Positions 17,082 to 25,897 of a stretch of DNA of 64,000 nucleotides are shown piece by piece. The stretch is from Roseicyclus amphidinii. GTDB lineage: Bacteria; Pseudomonadota; Alphaproteobacteria; Rhodobacterales; Rhodobacteraceae. The stretch lies in NCBI RefSeq assembly GCF_030163755.1, contig NZ_JASJOE010000009.1, forward strand, positions 26,324-90,323, read 5' to 3'. Position 1 is the stretch's first letter. Each line of letters begins with the position of its first letter. The notes beneath the pieces were generated by a model. That model saw only the letters and a program-made list of their open reading frames with translations. It did not search any database and was not told the origin of the DNA. A program made the translations under genes and the position numbers.

Positions 17082-19373
17082 TCACCGCACCTGCCCCCTC
17101 ACGTCCACCCCCTCGGGCACGCCCTCGATCTCCACGATCCCGAGGCCGAGCCTCAGCCTCCAGACACCCCCGCCGTGGTCCTCCACCGACGGCGCCCCCG
17201 GCCAGCCCGACAGGTCGTAGACCGCGCCTGCGTCCCAGCCCGAGATCACGCAGACGCCGCCCCACGCGATGACGAACCGCTTGGCCCCCGGCGCGGCGGT
17301 GATGCGGGTGATGCCGGTGCCGACGTGGACCTCGTGGTCGCCCTCGCCCAGTTCGACCGTGTTCCGGCCGGGGCCGGGGTCGATGGTGGAGGCGCCTTCG
17401 CCGTCGTAGATCAGGTCGTTGCCGTGGCCGCCGTAGATGTGGTTGCGGCCGGTGTAGCCGAAGATCACGTCATCGCCGGTGCCGCCGTCGAGCGTGTCGC
17501 GGCCCGGGCCGCCGTGGAGGGTGTCGTTCCCGGCCTCGCCATAGAAAGCGTGGCGGCGGTTGGCCTGTTTGGCCTTGGCGATCATCAGGTCGTTGCCCGC
17601 GCCGCCGTGGAAGGTGGCCGCGCCGTGCTTGGGGCCGATCATGATGTCGTCGCCGTCGGAGCCGCGCAGGTCGATCTCGACGCGTTCGGAGGTCTCGAAC
17701 TCGATCGGGCTGTCGGGGTGGGCGACGATGCGGAGGATCTTGCCGGTCTGGCCGTCGGCCTCGGACCGGGAGGTGACGGTGGCGATGCGGATCTTCTCGA
17801 CGTTGGGGGGGCAGTGGAGGATGTAGTCGTCGGGGCCGGCCATGTACCACAGCGTGTCGGTGCCGCCGTGCTTGTCCTCGCGGATCTTCTCGGCGTCGGG
17901 GCCGTAGGCCCAGTAGTCGTTGTCGCCGCGCCCGCCCGCGAGAATGACGGAGCCGTCGACGGCCATCATGGCGTTGACGCCGTTGGCGGGCGTCTCGAGC
18001 CCGCGGAGGTCGAGGCCGAGGTTGAGGGCGCCCTTGATGAGTTCGTGGCGGAGGTCGGTCAGGGGGGCGGTGGCGGCGATGTTCGTGGTCTCGCCGGGGT
18101 CGGCGGCGAGGTCGTAGACGTGTTCTTCGCCGTTGGGGTAGCGGAAGTAGCGGTAGTGGGTGAGGCCCTCGGTGGAGGGGCGGACGGAGAGGGTGCCGAA
18201 GACGCAGGTGACGGGGGACCACTGGCGGTCGTATTGGCCGAAGGCGGGGTCGATCAGGGGCAGGAGGGATTGGCCCGAGGTCCAGTCGGGGCGGGGTGGG
18301 AGGTTTGCGATCTGCATGATCGTCCTGGGGATGTTGTGGAGCGAGACGGGGAGGTCGATTTCCTGTCCGGCGGGCATGGCGGGGTGGTGGATGCCGAGCG
18401 GGATATGGGCGGCGCTGTCCCATTGGGACATCTTGTGGAAGCTGTCGTGGGTGCCGAGGTTGAAGCCGTTGTCGGAGAAGAAGATGGTGGTGGTGTTGGC
18501 GCCGAGGGGGGAGGCCTCGAGCGCGTCGAGGAAGCGGCCGAGCTCATGGTCCATGTGGGAGATGGCGGCGAAATAGGCGCGGACGACTTGTCGCCATGCC
18601 TCGTCCCCGGCCTTTTCGGGGGTCCATTGGCCATTGGCGATATAGGCGGCCTCGTAGACGGCGAAGCCGGGTTGGGGGCCGTGGTAGTCGTCGGCATGGG
18701 CGATGTCGGGCCAGCGGATCTGGGCGGGGTCATACTGGGCGTAGAAGCGGTCGGGGGTGATGAGGTTGTAGTGCGGGTGCTTGAAGCCGAGCTGGATCAG
18801 GTGGCGGCGGTTCGGGTCGGCGCGGTGGAGGAAGTCGATGGCGTTCTGGGCGACGTGGAAGTCGTAGAAACGGTCGTCTTGCGACCCGTCGTCGTTCGGA
18901 TGGTTCACGCCTTTGATGCCGGGGCCGCGGTCGAGGTAGGACTTCACGCCGGAGCGGCGGCCCTGGTCGTCGGCCTCGGGTTCCTCGTGGAAGAGGATGC
19001 GGCGATACTCCTCGGGCATGGGTTTGTAATTGCTGTCGACCTTGCCGGTGGTGAACATGTGCCAGCCCGCGCGGCGCAGGTCGTAGTGCCATGCCTTTTC
19101 CGGGCGGTAGACGTCGCGCCAGAAGCGGTTGAGGTCGACGAGGCCGGAGCGGAAGGGCGAGATGCCGGTCGCCAGTTCGGCGCGGCAGGGGGCGCAGAGG
19201 GGGACGGTCGCGTAGGCGTTGGTGAAGCGCGCGGCGCGCGACATGAAGCGGTCGAGGTTGGGGGTCTCGATGCGGATGCCGAAGGCGTCGCGCCATGTGA
19301 AGACGTCGATCAGGTCGTCGACCCAGATCACGACGATATGGCCGCCCGCGATGCTGTCGGGGGTGAAACCCAT
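17082..19373 (-). CDS. Sulfatase with C-terminal RTX calcium-binding repeats
   Basis: Residues about 1-440 form an alkaline-phosphatase-fold sulfatase: metal site WVDD (Asp19, Asp20), then C60-A-P-C63-R64-A-E-L-A-T-G, which fits CxPxR with Cys60 to be oxidised to formylglycine. FFSDNGFNLGTHDSFHK gives the second metal site. Residues about 570-690 carry RTX nonapeptides (GGAGNDLMI, GEAGNDTLH, GGPGRDTLD, GGTGDDVIF, GGHGNDLIY). There is no Sec signal, so secretion by a type I exporter is likely. It probably desulfates an external polysaccharide. The stop of the HEPN-like gene is not linked to it. Length 763 residues. Confidence 0.9.
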   Translation of the reverse strand: MGFTPDSIAGGHIVVIWVDDLIDVFTWRDAFGIRIETPNLDRFMSRAARFTNAYATVPLCAPCRAELATGISPFRSGLVDLNRFWRDVYRPEKAWHYDLRRAGWHMFTTGKVDSNYKPMPEEYRRILFHEEPEADDQGRRSGVKSYLDRGPGIKGVNHPNDDGSQDDRFYDFHVAQNAIDFLHRADPNRRHLIQLGFKHPHYNLITPDRFYAQYDPAQIRWPDIAHADDYHGPQPGFAVYEAAYIANGQWTPEKAGDEAWRQVVRAYFAAISHMDHELGRFLDALEASPLGANTTTIFFSDNGFNLGTHDSFHKMSQWDSAAHIPLGIHHPAMPAGQEIDLPVSLHNIPRTIMQIANLPPRPDWTSGQSLLPLIDPAFGQYDRQWSPVTCVFGTLSVRPSTEGLTHYRYFRYPNGEEHVYDLAADPGETTNIAATAPLTDLRHELIKGALNLGLDLRGLETPANGVNAMMAVDGSVILAGGRGDNDYWAYGPDAEKIREDKHGGTDTLWYMAGPDDYILHCPPNVEKIRIATVTSRSEADGQTGKILRIVAHPDSPIEFETSERVEIDLRGSDGDDIMIGPKHGAATFHGGAGNDLMIAKAKQANRRHAFYGEAGNDTLHGGPGRDTLDGGTGDDVIFGYTGRNHIYGGHGNDLIYDGEGASTIDPGPGRNTVELGEGDHEVHVGTGITRITAAPGAKRFVIAWGGVCVISGWDAGAVYDLSGWPGAPSVEDHGGGVWRLRLGLGIVEIEGVPEGVDVRGQVR

Positions 19374-20152
19374 CAGGTGTCCCCGGCCCAGAGCTGGAAG
19401 CGGCGGAGCGCGGTGAGGGCGGCGCGGTCGGTGGCGTCTGCCGGGGTCAGCAGCGCGCGGCCGGGCCAGAGCCAGACATCGGCGATCAGCGCGCCGCCCA
19501 GCGTCTTGGTCAGGCCGGGGCGGTGGTTGCGGCAGCCGATGAAAAGGCTGGCGGGGCCGGAGAGGACGGGGGCGCGTGCCTGCACCTCGGCCCGGTCATG
19601 GCCCAGGGCCTCGACCGTCAGGCGGTCGCCCGCGAGGCTGACGAGGATCAGGCGGGGCGTATCGGCGGGCGGGGCGGGCAGGGTGGCCTCGACAAGGCCC
19701 TTGTCGTCCTTGACGGTGAGGATGCCCTCGGCCTCCGACAGGAAGAGGTAGTTCTCGCCCGGTGTCTTTTTCGCAGCACCCCCGGTGTTGAGGGTGAGGA
19801 TGGTTTTCGCATCCTCGCCAAAGGGCGGCAGGTAGCGGGCGGCCAGCGTGGCGGTGCTGGCCGTGGCGGTCACATCCTCGATGACGAAACCACAATGGAG
19901 GCCGTCGCGGCATTGCAGCCCGGCGATGTCGCCCGCTTCGCCGATCAGGGCGTTGCCGGTGTTGGGGGCGGTGGGACGCGCGGCGCGTGCGCCCATGCGG
20001 GCGGGCCAGCCGGTGACGGCACCGGTGGTGTCGGCGGTCAGCTCCGCGCCCGTCCACCAGAGCGCGCCGGTGGTGGCGAGGTCATGCGCAAGGGCCGTGT
20101 CGGCCCCGTCGCAGAGCGCGCCGGGGGGGAGGCGGTCGGGCAGTTCAAGCAT
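19373..20152 (-). CDS. Uncharacterised protein, possibly concanavalin A/LamG-like
   Basis: A 259-residue beta-rich protein without signal peptide. Short alternating strands with hydrophobic-Gly patterns (FVIEDVTATAS, TILTLNTGG, YLFLSEAEG, ASLFIGCRNHRPGLTKTLGG) resemble a LamG/ConA-like jelly roll. Its stop shares the base range of the sulfatase ATG (TGATG-type junction at 19373) and its ATG overlaps the preceding stop by 8 bases, so the three genes form a tightly coupled unit. A carbohydrate-binding role alongside the sulfatase is a reasonable guess, not shown. Confidence 0.6.
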   Translation of the reverse strand: MLELPDRLPPGALCDGADTALAHDLATTGALWWTGAELTADTTGAVTGWPARMGARAARPTAPNTGNALIGEAGDIAGLQCRDGLHCGFVIEDVTATASTATLAARYLPPFGEDAKTILTLNTGGAAKKTPGENYLFLSEAEGILTVKDDKGLVEATLPAPPADTPRLILVSLAGDRLTVEALGHDRAEVQARAPVLSGPASLFIGCRNHRPGLTKTLGGALIADVWLWPGRALLTPADATDRAALTALRRFQLWAGDT

Positions 20153-21575
20153 TGCGGCCCTCATGCACGGGGAGGATCGCGGGCAGCGCCCAGCGGTGGA
20201 GCGTGATGCCGGTGCGGCTGTCCATGCTCCAGCTGTCGCGCAAGCCGCCGGGCGTTCCGGCACCGTAGGCGAGGCGCAGGTTTGCGCCCTCGGGCGGGGT
20301 GTCGCAGCGGATCAGGACGGCTTGGGGATCGTCGGGGGCGACGTCGACGCCGGTGATCGTAGCGCCCGCTTCATCGCCGATGAGGGCGAAGCCCGCGGGG
20401 GCGTCGGCGTCGAGGATCAGGGGGCCGTCGCCCTGAGCCGTTGCGCGGATCGTGGCGCGGTCGCCGGTCTCGCGTTCGGCGAGGAAGAGGGTGGGGCAGC
20501 GCCAGTTCTCGCCTGCCGCGATGGCGGCGGCGGTCATTTCGGCCATCTGGCGGCGGGCATCATCGGTGGGCCTGTCAAAGCGGTCGCGGGCGAACGTGTA
20601 GCTGGGGGCGGAGTGGATCAGCCGGTGGTCGCCATGGTTCCACGTCAATTCCCACTGGCCTTCGAGGGCCGCGGGCGCGGTGGCGGGATCGAGGCCGCCC
20701 TCGAAGCGGGCGACGAACAGGGGCTTGTCGTAGCCCAGCGACCAGAGCGCGTCTTCGATGCGCTGCATCGCGGCGAGCATCCCGTCGCGGTAGGCGGTGG
20801 CGTCGCCGGTGACATGCTCGAGCGCGTAGTCGAGGTGGATGGCGAGGATTTTCGCGCGCTTGCCCATGCGGGCGGCGGCGGATTTGAGGTTTCGCGCGGC
20901 GGTGATCAGGTTCTCGACGGCCTGACCGCGGGCCAGATCGGCGGCGCTGGGCGCGTTGTCTGTTTCCGCTCGGGCAACAATCAGGGGGAGGGGTTCGAAT
21001 TTCTCCATCTGCCAGTCGAGGATGACCTCGGCCACCAGCGCCTCATGCGTGCATTCGCGCAAGGGCTCCAGCCGGTCGGTTTCGGGGGCGGGTTCGATGC
21101 CCGCCATGCCGACTGCGCCGATGTCGTCCTCGGGGGCGGTGATGTGGTGGGGGTAGGCGGGCGCGCCCGGTGTGGCAAGGGCGGCGCGGGGGCCGCCGAG
21201 GGCGAGGATGCCGAGCACCGCGCCCGGCCCGTCGCCGAGCACCGCGCCGCCGTCGACGTGGCGGCGGAAGCCGCGGATGCCCTGCGCGCCGGGCATGCGG
21301 GCGGTGAAGCGGAGCCAGTCGCCGTCGCGGGTGACGCCCCAGGCGTCGATGCCCTCGAGCAGGTCGTCGGTGTCGATTGTTTCTTGGTTCGCAACGACGG
21401 GGGCGTCGGGCGTGCCGGGCTGCTGGCCCATGCGCAGGGCGATATCGGCGATGACGCGGTCCGACAGCCGCATCACGAGGCCGGTGGGATCGTAGCGGAT
21501 CACGTCGCCGTTGGCGGCGCGCACGATCACGCCATGGCCCGCGATCAGGTCGTTCTCGTTGTCGTCGTCACTCAC
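20145..21575 (-). CDS. Uncharacterised 476-residue protein coupled to the sulfatase set
   Basis: Begins at a GTG with GGAGAG six bases upstream; the frame also opens 9 residues earlier. The acidic N-terminus (DDDNENDLI) is followed by mixed alpha/beta sequence with WELTWNHGDHRLIHSAPSYTFARDRFD, split here as WELTWNHGDHRLIHS and PSYTFARDRFD, and a Trp-rich C-terminal part (RDSWSMDSRTG, LHRWALPAILPVHEG). No signal peptide or known catalytic motif was identified; an SGNH/esterase relationship was considered but no GDS motif was found. It overlaps the next gene and appears specific to this polysaccharide block. Confidence 0.6.
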   Translation of the reverse strand: MSDDDNENDLIAGHGVIVRAANGDVIRYDPTGLVMRLSDRVIADIALRMGQQPGTPDAPVVANQETIDTDDLLEGIDAWGVTRDGDWLRFTARMPGAQGIRGFRRHVDGGAVLGDGPGAVLGILALGGPRAALATPGAPAYPHHITAPEDDIGAVGMAGIEPAPETDRLEPLRECTHEALVAEVILDWQMEKFEPLPLIVARAETDNAPSAADLARGQAVENLITAARNLKSAAARMGKRAKILAIHLDYALEHVTGDATAYRDGMLAAMQRIEDALWSLGYDKPLFVARFEGGLDPATAPAALEGQWELTWNHGDHRLIHSAPSYTFARDRFDRPTDDARRQMAEMTAAAIAAGENWRCPTLFLAERETGDRATIRATAQGDGPLILDADAPAGFALIGDEAGATITGVDVAPDDPQAVLIRCDTPPEGANLRLAYGAGTPGGLRDSWSMDSRTGITLHRWALPAILPVHEGRNA

Positions 21576-21625
21576 CGTTACTCTCCGACCCTGTGGGGTC
21601 ATGCTATGTCAGCCGCGGCCCCCCG

Positions 21626-23458
21626 TCACGGGGTGTTGCGGTCGAATTGCAGGCTGCCGCCGCCCGCGCGGTCCTCGGTCTCGGTGAAGCCCCTGGCGGC
21701 GAGGACGGGGGCGTAGCCCGCGCGCCACTCGGCGGCCTGATACTCGGAGAGGAAGGGGACGATGACGCGGGTTACCGTGCCGAGCTTCTGCGCGGCGAGG
21801 GTTTCGGGCGGGACATCGGCGGGGCGGTTGAGGCGCAGGGCGTCGGGGCGGAAATCGCGCAGGTAGGCGGCAAGGCCGCTGGCCTCGGGTCCGTCGTCGG
21901 AGGGGAAGCGGAGGGGGCCGTCGGTCCATTTCAGGCGGGCGGTGTTGTCGAGGCCCGCGCGGGCGGCGATCTGTTTGCCCAGCGCGATCAACTCGCTGCG
22001 CGTGTCCTGCGCCATGAGGGTGAGGCCCTGCGAGATCTTGATGATGCGGATCGGCAGGAAGCCCACGCCCGCGCCGATCTCGAGCACGCGGGGACAGCCC
22101 TCGAGATAGCCCGCGATGTTGCGGGCGTGGCGGCGTTCGAAGCGGCCGGCGACGATGGCGGTCAGCGTCTCGGGGCGGAAGACGCGGGCGTCGGCGGGCA
22201 GGTCGATCTCGTGGTTGGCGATCCAGTCGGTCGGGATCTCGGCCGACAGGTCGATGGGCGGCGGCATGTAGGGGTCGCCCCCCTCGGCGGCCCAGCCGGG
22301 GACGGTCTCGGTGCGGCGTTCCTCTTTCGGGCGGGATTGGGATTTCTTCTCGACCTCGCTCATCAGGGCCGCGATCTTGGCGGGATCGCGGGCCTGGGGC
22401 GGCTTGGCCTCGACCTGGGTGATGGGCACTTCGCTGGCCTTGATGAGGCTGTCGCGGAGCGCGAGATAGGCGTCGGTCTGGCGGTATTCGTCAAGCCGGG
22501 CCTCGACCCGTTCGAGGGCGGCGTGGTGGAGCCTGTTCAGGACGGGGTCCTTCAGAAGCTCGGCCATGATCCGGGCGCGCTCGGGGGCGTGGCGCAGGAT
22601 GGCGCGGTCTTCGACCTCGTTGCGGTCCTGGAGGGACCAGTAGTCGGCGTTGTACTTGTCCTTCTTGTTGTTCACGTTGCCGCGGAACTTGCGCACGGCG
22701 TAGCTGTCGACGGATTTCACCGCGTAATGGTTCATCTGCGCCCAGGTGTAGCCGATGGTGCGGCGGATCGAGCGCCAGCCGCGGAACTTGAAGTAATCCT
22801 CCATCGGCAGGCCCGAGCCGTTGAGCCATTTGACGGTGTCGGGAAAGCCGTCCTCGAGGTGCTTGTTCTTGATCGAGGGGCGGTGGATGCCGAGTTTCCA
22901 GTATTCCGGGTCGAACTTGAACAGCGTCTTCACGCCCCAGCCCTTGTTCCAGAGCGGGGGGGCAGCGCGGGTGTATTGCTCGGTCACGGGGGCGCGGGAC
23001 CAGTCCACGACGCCGCCCGAGCCGAAGATGCGCCAGGTGATCACGACGCCGTTGGCACCGCGGGCGACCGTGTCGTCGAGCATCCCCTCGAGATGGCCGG
23101 AGGGGTGGTTGACCGAGAGAAACTCGTCGGCGTCGAAGACCAGAACCCAGTCGGCCTCGCCGACCTTGGGTTCGTGCTGGGCGTGGTTGAGGGCGGAGGG
23201 CTGGGGTTTGATCCCCTCGGGGATCTCGTTGCGGCGGTGGTAGCCGAGGCCCAGCTCCTCGAGCCGGATCAGCATCTCGTCGGTGCCGTCGGAACAGTCG
23301 TTGGTGTAGACGAGGATGTCGGTGAAGCCGACCGCGAGGTGATGGGCGAACCATTCCAGCAGGAAGGGCGCTTCGTCCTTCATCATCGACACGGCCATGA
23401 CGGTGCCGTGTTTCGACCGGGGTTTCAAACTCTGGAACTGGGATACGCTGCTCGACAT
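21626..23458 (-). CDS. Fused glycosyltransferase and SAM methyltransferase
   Basis: A 610-residue two-domain protein. Residues about 18-330 are a GT2-like domain with MAVSMMKDEAPFLLEWFAHH and WVLVFDADEF (Asp109, Asp111), closely similar to the protein at 11865-13079. A charged proline-rich linker (about 375-420) leads to a C-terminal class I methyltransferase with VLEIGAGVGFLPIRI near residue 456. The frame upstream of 23458 is a shadow. It probably adds and methylates one sugar, which would cap a glycan. The first gene downstream of the membrane protein gene at 23566. Confidence 0.8.
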   Translation of the reverse strand: MSSSVSQFQSLKPRSKHGTVMAVSMMKDEAPFLLEWFAHHLAVGFTDILVYTNDCSDGTDEMLIRLEELGLGYHRRNEIPEGIKPQPSALNHAQHEPKVGEADWVLVFDADEFLSVNHPSGHLEGMLDDTVARGANGVVITWRIFGSGGVVDWSRAPVTEQYTRAAPPLWNKGWGVKTLFKFDPEYWKLGIHRPSIKNKHLEDGFPDTVKWLNGSGLPMEDYFKFRGWRSIRRTIGYTWAQMNHYAVKSVDSYAVRKFRGNVNNKKDKYNADYWSLQDRNEVEDRAILRHAPERARIMAELLKDPVLNRLHHAALERVEARLDEYRQTDAYLALRDSLIKASEVPITQVEAKPPQARDPAKIAALMSEVEKKSQSRPKEERRTETVPGWAAEGGDPYMPPPIDLSAEIPTDWIANHEIDLPADARVFRPETLTAIVAGRFERRHARNIAGYLEGCPRVLEIGAGVGFLPIRIIKISQGLTLMAQDTRSELIALGKQIAARAGLDNTARLKWTDGPLRFPSDDGPEASGLAAYLRDFRPDALRLNRPADVPPETLAAQKLGTVTRVIVPFLSEYQAAEWRAGYAPVLAARGFTETEDRAGGGSLQFDRNTP

Positions 23459-23565
23459 GGGTCTTTGACCTTTTGCGGCAGTGTTAGCACGACAGGGGCG
23501 GCGCGCAAACGAAAGACCGGCGCGGAGGGGCTCCGCGCCGGTCGGTTTCGAGGGGATGGGCCGTG

Positions 23566-24783
23566 TCAGGCGGTGCGCAGCCCGGCGGCCTCGCCCTTGC
23601 CGCGGCCGAAGTGGCGGCGGTTGAGGTGGAAGACCAGCGCGATCATGGCGACCTGGAAGGCGACGGCGAGGCCGGTCAGGCCCCAGTAGGCCACGCCGAA
23701 CTTGGCGATGAGACCCGCGCCGACAAGGCCCTTGTTGATCCAGAAGTGCAGCATGACCGAGAGCGCGACACCGGGGCAGACCAGCGCGTAGGAGCCTGCG
23801 GAGTTCTTGGGGCCGGTCAGGAAGCTGGCGGCGTAGTTCTGGCGACGCAGGACCAGCAGACCGAGGGCGAGGAAGACCGCCTGCACCGCGAGGATGGTGG
23901 TGGTCAGGATCAGCGTGTCGGCCCGGCCGCCATGCATCTCGAAGGTGGTGTGCAGACCATGCTCCTGGCGCATCATCATGATGCCGAGGATCGTCAGGAT
24001 CGGGACGACGACCATGAGGGTCGGCGCGCTTTCGCGGGCGGTGCCGTGGTGCAGCATCGAGTTGACCGCGACGATGGCGGCGACCAGCGCATAGAGGCCC
24101 GCGATGGTGCCCAGCGCGATGGACAGGACCAGCGCGATGCCGACGGTGAGCGGCGTGGTGCTCATCGCCGCCGGGGCGGCCATGCCGACGGCGGTCATGG
24201 CGAGCGCGAAGGCGGGCAGGAGCTGCGCGAAGGAGTTGTTGGCGGTGACGTCGAAGACGCCGCCCTCGGACAGGACGCGGCCGAGGAAGGCCCCGATCCG
24301 GCGGAAGGCCAGATACGCGATGGCGGCGAAGGTCACCATGGCGGCTGGGAACATGTATTCGACGATGGACCACAGGCCCGGCACGAAGACGAGGCCGAGG
24401 ATGAACATGGCGTTCACCGTCATGGCCAGCGCCAGCGGCATGGCGAGCAGGGTGGTTTCGGCGTTGGAGGTCATCAGCCTGGTGTAGGCTTCGGTCTTCG
24501 AGAAGGCCGAGAGCTGGCGCAGGTTCCAGACCAGCATCCTGATGTTGAGGAAGGCGAAGCCGGCGATGCCGGTCACGGCGACCAGAATCGCGGCCTGCAT
24601 CGCAAGGCTGCCCGACTGGAAGGCGGCGAGGATGTCTTCGAAGACCGGGACGGGCTGGCCGGGGTGGGGCACCCAGAACATGAGATACATGAAGAAGGTG
24701 ACGGCAAGGCCGCCCGCGCCGAGCGAGGCGAGGAAATAGAGCGGCGACCAGCTGTCGGCGGGTCTGGTGTGGGTCTGTTGCAT
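23566..24783 (-). CDS. Polytopic membrane protein, TsoY (seleno)protein family-like
   Basis: A 405-residue protein with about ten or eleven membrane segments, starting with WSPLYFLASLGAGGLAVTFF. It matches my recollection of the Rhodobacterales family called TsoY (seleno)protein, in which a Cys or selenocysteine lies in a late helix. Here the likely position is the Cys in YALVCPGVALS, encoded by an ordinary TGC. The overall layout also resembles TDT/SLAC1 exporters. The substrate is unknown. It is preceded by a palindrome cluster and the BASS transporter and followed by the fused glycosyltransferase. Confidence 0.6.
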   Translation of the reverse strand: MQQTHTRPADSWSPLYFLASLGAGGLAVTFFMYLMFWVPHPGQPVPVFEDILAAFQSGSLAMQAAILVAVTGIAGFAFLNIRMLVWNLRQLSAFSKTEAYTRLMTSNAETTLLAMPLALAMTVNAMFILGLVFVPGLWSIVEYMFPAAMVTFAAIAYLAFRRIGAFLGRVLSEGGVFDVTANNSFAQLLPAFALAMTAVGMAAPAAMSTTPLTVGIALVLSIALGTIAGLYALVAAIVAVNSMLHHGTARESAPTLMVVVPILTILGIMMMRQEHGLHTTFEMHGGRADTLILTTTILAVQAVFLALGLLVLRRQNYAASFLTGPKNSAGSYALVCPGVALSVMLHFWINKGLVGAGLIAKFGVAYWGLTGLAVAFQVAMIALVFHLNRRHFGRGKGEAAGLRTA

Positions 24784-24916
24784 GGCGAATGGCCTCCTGT
24801 GATGGAGACCGGTCTAGGCGATGCAACCGGGGGCTGTCGGTGACTATGTTACCTTCGTCAATTGACCGGGTGCGACATTCGGTTCCGGGCGAGGCCGGCC
24901 CGCGCGCGCGGGCCGC

Positions 24917-25003
24917 GGACCCCGTGCGGGGTCCGGTGGAAAACTCGAGTTTTCCAAGGGCGAAAAACTGCAGTTTTTCGCGTCGGAAAACCCCCGGTTT
25001 TCC
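24917..25003. repeat. Cluster of four adjacent inverted repeats, A/T-arm type
   Basis: A hairpin GGACCCC-GTGC-GGGGTCC at 24917-24934, the palindrome GGAAAACTCGAGTTTTCC at 24938-24955, CGAAAAACTGCAGTTTTTCG at 24961-24980 and a near-palindrome with GGAAAACC arms at 24985-25003. They lie between two co-directional genes, right after the BASS symporter stop and upstream of the membrane protein gene. Restriction-like cores (CTCGAG, CTGCAG) differ although the overall design is the same. Confidence 0.8.
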
Positions 25004-25009
25004 GGCGCC

Positions 25010-25891
25010 TCAGAGCAGGCTGTCGGGCAGTTTCTGCTCGGCGGCGGTGTTGGCGCGGCGGAAGACGAGCGTCACCAGTGTCGAGACGATCACGATGAAG
25101 AGCGAGTAGAGCGCGGGCACCGCCATGTAGCTTTGCGCCTCGTCGCCCGTGAAGGTGAAGGCGATGATGGCGATGGCCAGCGGGCCGTTCTGGATGCCTG
25201 TTTCCAGCGCCACGGTCCGCGCGTTCCGCGGGTGCAGGCGCAGCGTCTTGGCGAAGAGGTAACCCACGGTGATGCCCACCAGCCCCAGCGCGATGGCCGC
25301 GACATAGGTCGCGGGCGTCGTCGAGAGCAGGAACTGCCAGTTCTGCGGCACCCAGGTCACCATGATGAAGAGGATGAAGAACAGCGCGAGCACGGAGCCG
25401 CCGAACTCGATCACCGCGCCGACATTGGCATTCAGCTTGCGCAGCCCCATGCCCAGCGCAACGGGCACCAGGAGCACGATCAGGACGCGGATGATATCCT
25501 CGCGCGGGATCTCGAGGCCCAGCACATTGGCGTAGAGCATCAGGATGATCGGGATCAGGATGACGCCGGTCACGGTCGAGGTGACGGTCATCAGCACCGA
25601 GAGCGCAAGGTTGCCCTTGGAGAAATAGGTGAAGATGTTCGAGGTCGTCCCCCCCGGCATGCAGGCCATGATGAGCACGCCCACGGCGATGGCGGGGGGC
25701 AGGGTCAGGGTGCTGACCAGCACGAAGCCCAGAAACGGCATGATGCCGTATTGGGCGATCACGCCGATCATCAGGCCATAGGGGCGCTTGAGCGCCAGCA
25801 GGAAGTCGCGCGGCGTGAGCGAGGCGCCCATGCCCAGCATGATGACCGCGACCATGATGCCCAGCAGGGTCTGGGTAAACTCGTCAACCAT
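25010..25891 (-). CDS. Bile acid:sodium symporter (BASS) family transporter
   Basis: A 293-residue inner-membrane protein with about nine or ten helices. The sodium-site signatures are present: ACMPGGTTSNIFTYFSKGN early on and TVALETGIQNGPLA in the crossover helix region. Family members import bile acids, pyruvate, pantothenate or other organic anions with sodium; bacterial substrates are often unknown. It starts 6 bases after the stop of the acyl-CoA ligase gene, so the two probably share an mRNA and may deliver and activate the same organic acid. Confidence 0.88.
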   Translation of the reverse strand: MVDEFTQTLLGIMVAVIMLGMGASLTPRDFLLALKRPYGLMIGVIAQYGIMPFLGFVLVSTLTLPPAIAVGVLIMACMPGGTTSNIFTYFSKGNLALSVLMTVTSTVTGVILIPIILMLYANVLGLEIPREDIIRVLIVLLVPVALGMGLRKLNANVGAVIEFGGSVLALFFILFIMVTWVPQNWQFLLSTTPATYVAAIALGLVGITVGYLFAKTLRLHPRNARTVALETGIQNGPLAIAIIAFTFTGDEAQSYMAVPALYSLFIVIVSTLVTLVFRRANTAAEQKLPDSLL

Positions 25892-25897
25892 GGGGGC

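Noticed and set aside
17380..17640. Repeated G/C pattern in the 3' part of the sulfatase gene, considered as a DNA repeat array
   Set aside because: It encodes RTX nonapeptides; repetition is at protein level and has no CRISPR-like spacing.
17175..19751. An 858-codon Val/Gly/Ala-rich frame opposite the sulfatase
   Set aside because: Its composition is the mirror of sulfatase codons, and no motif or ribosome site was found.
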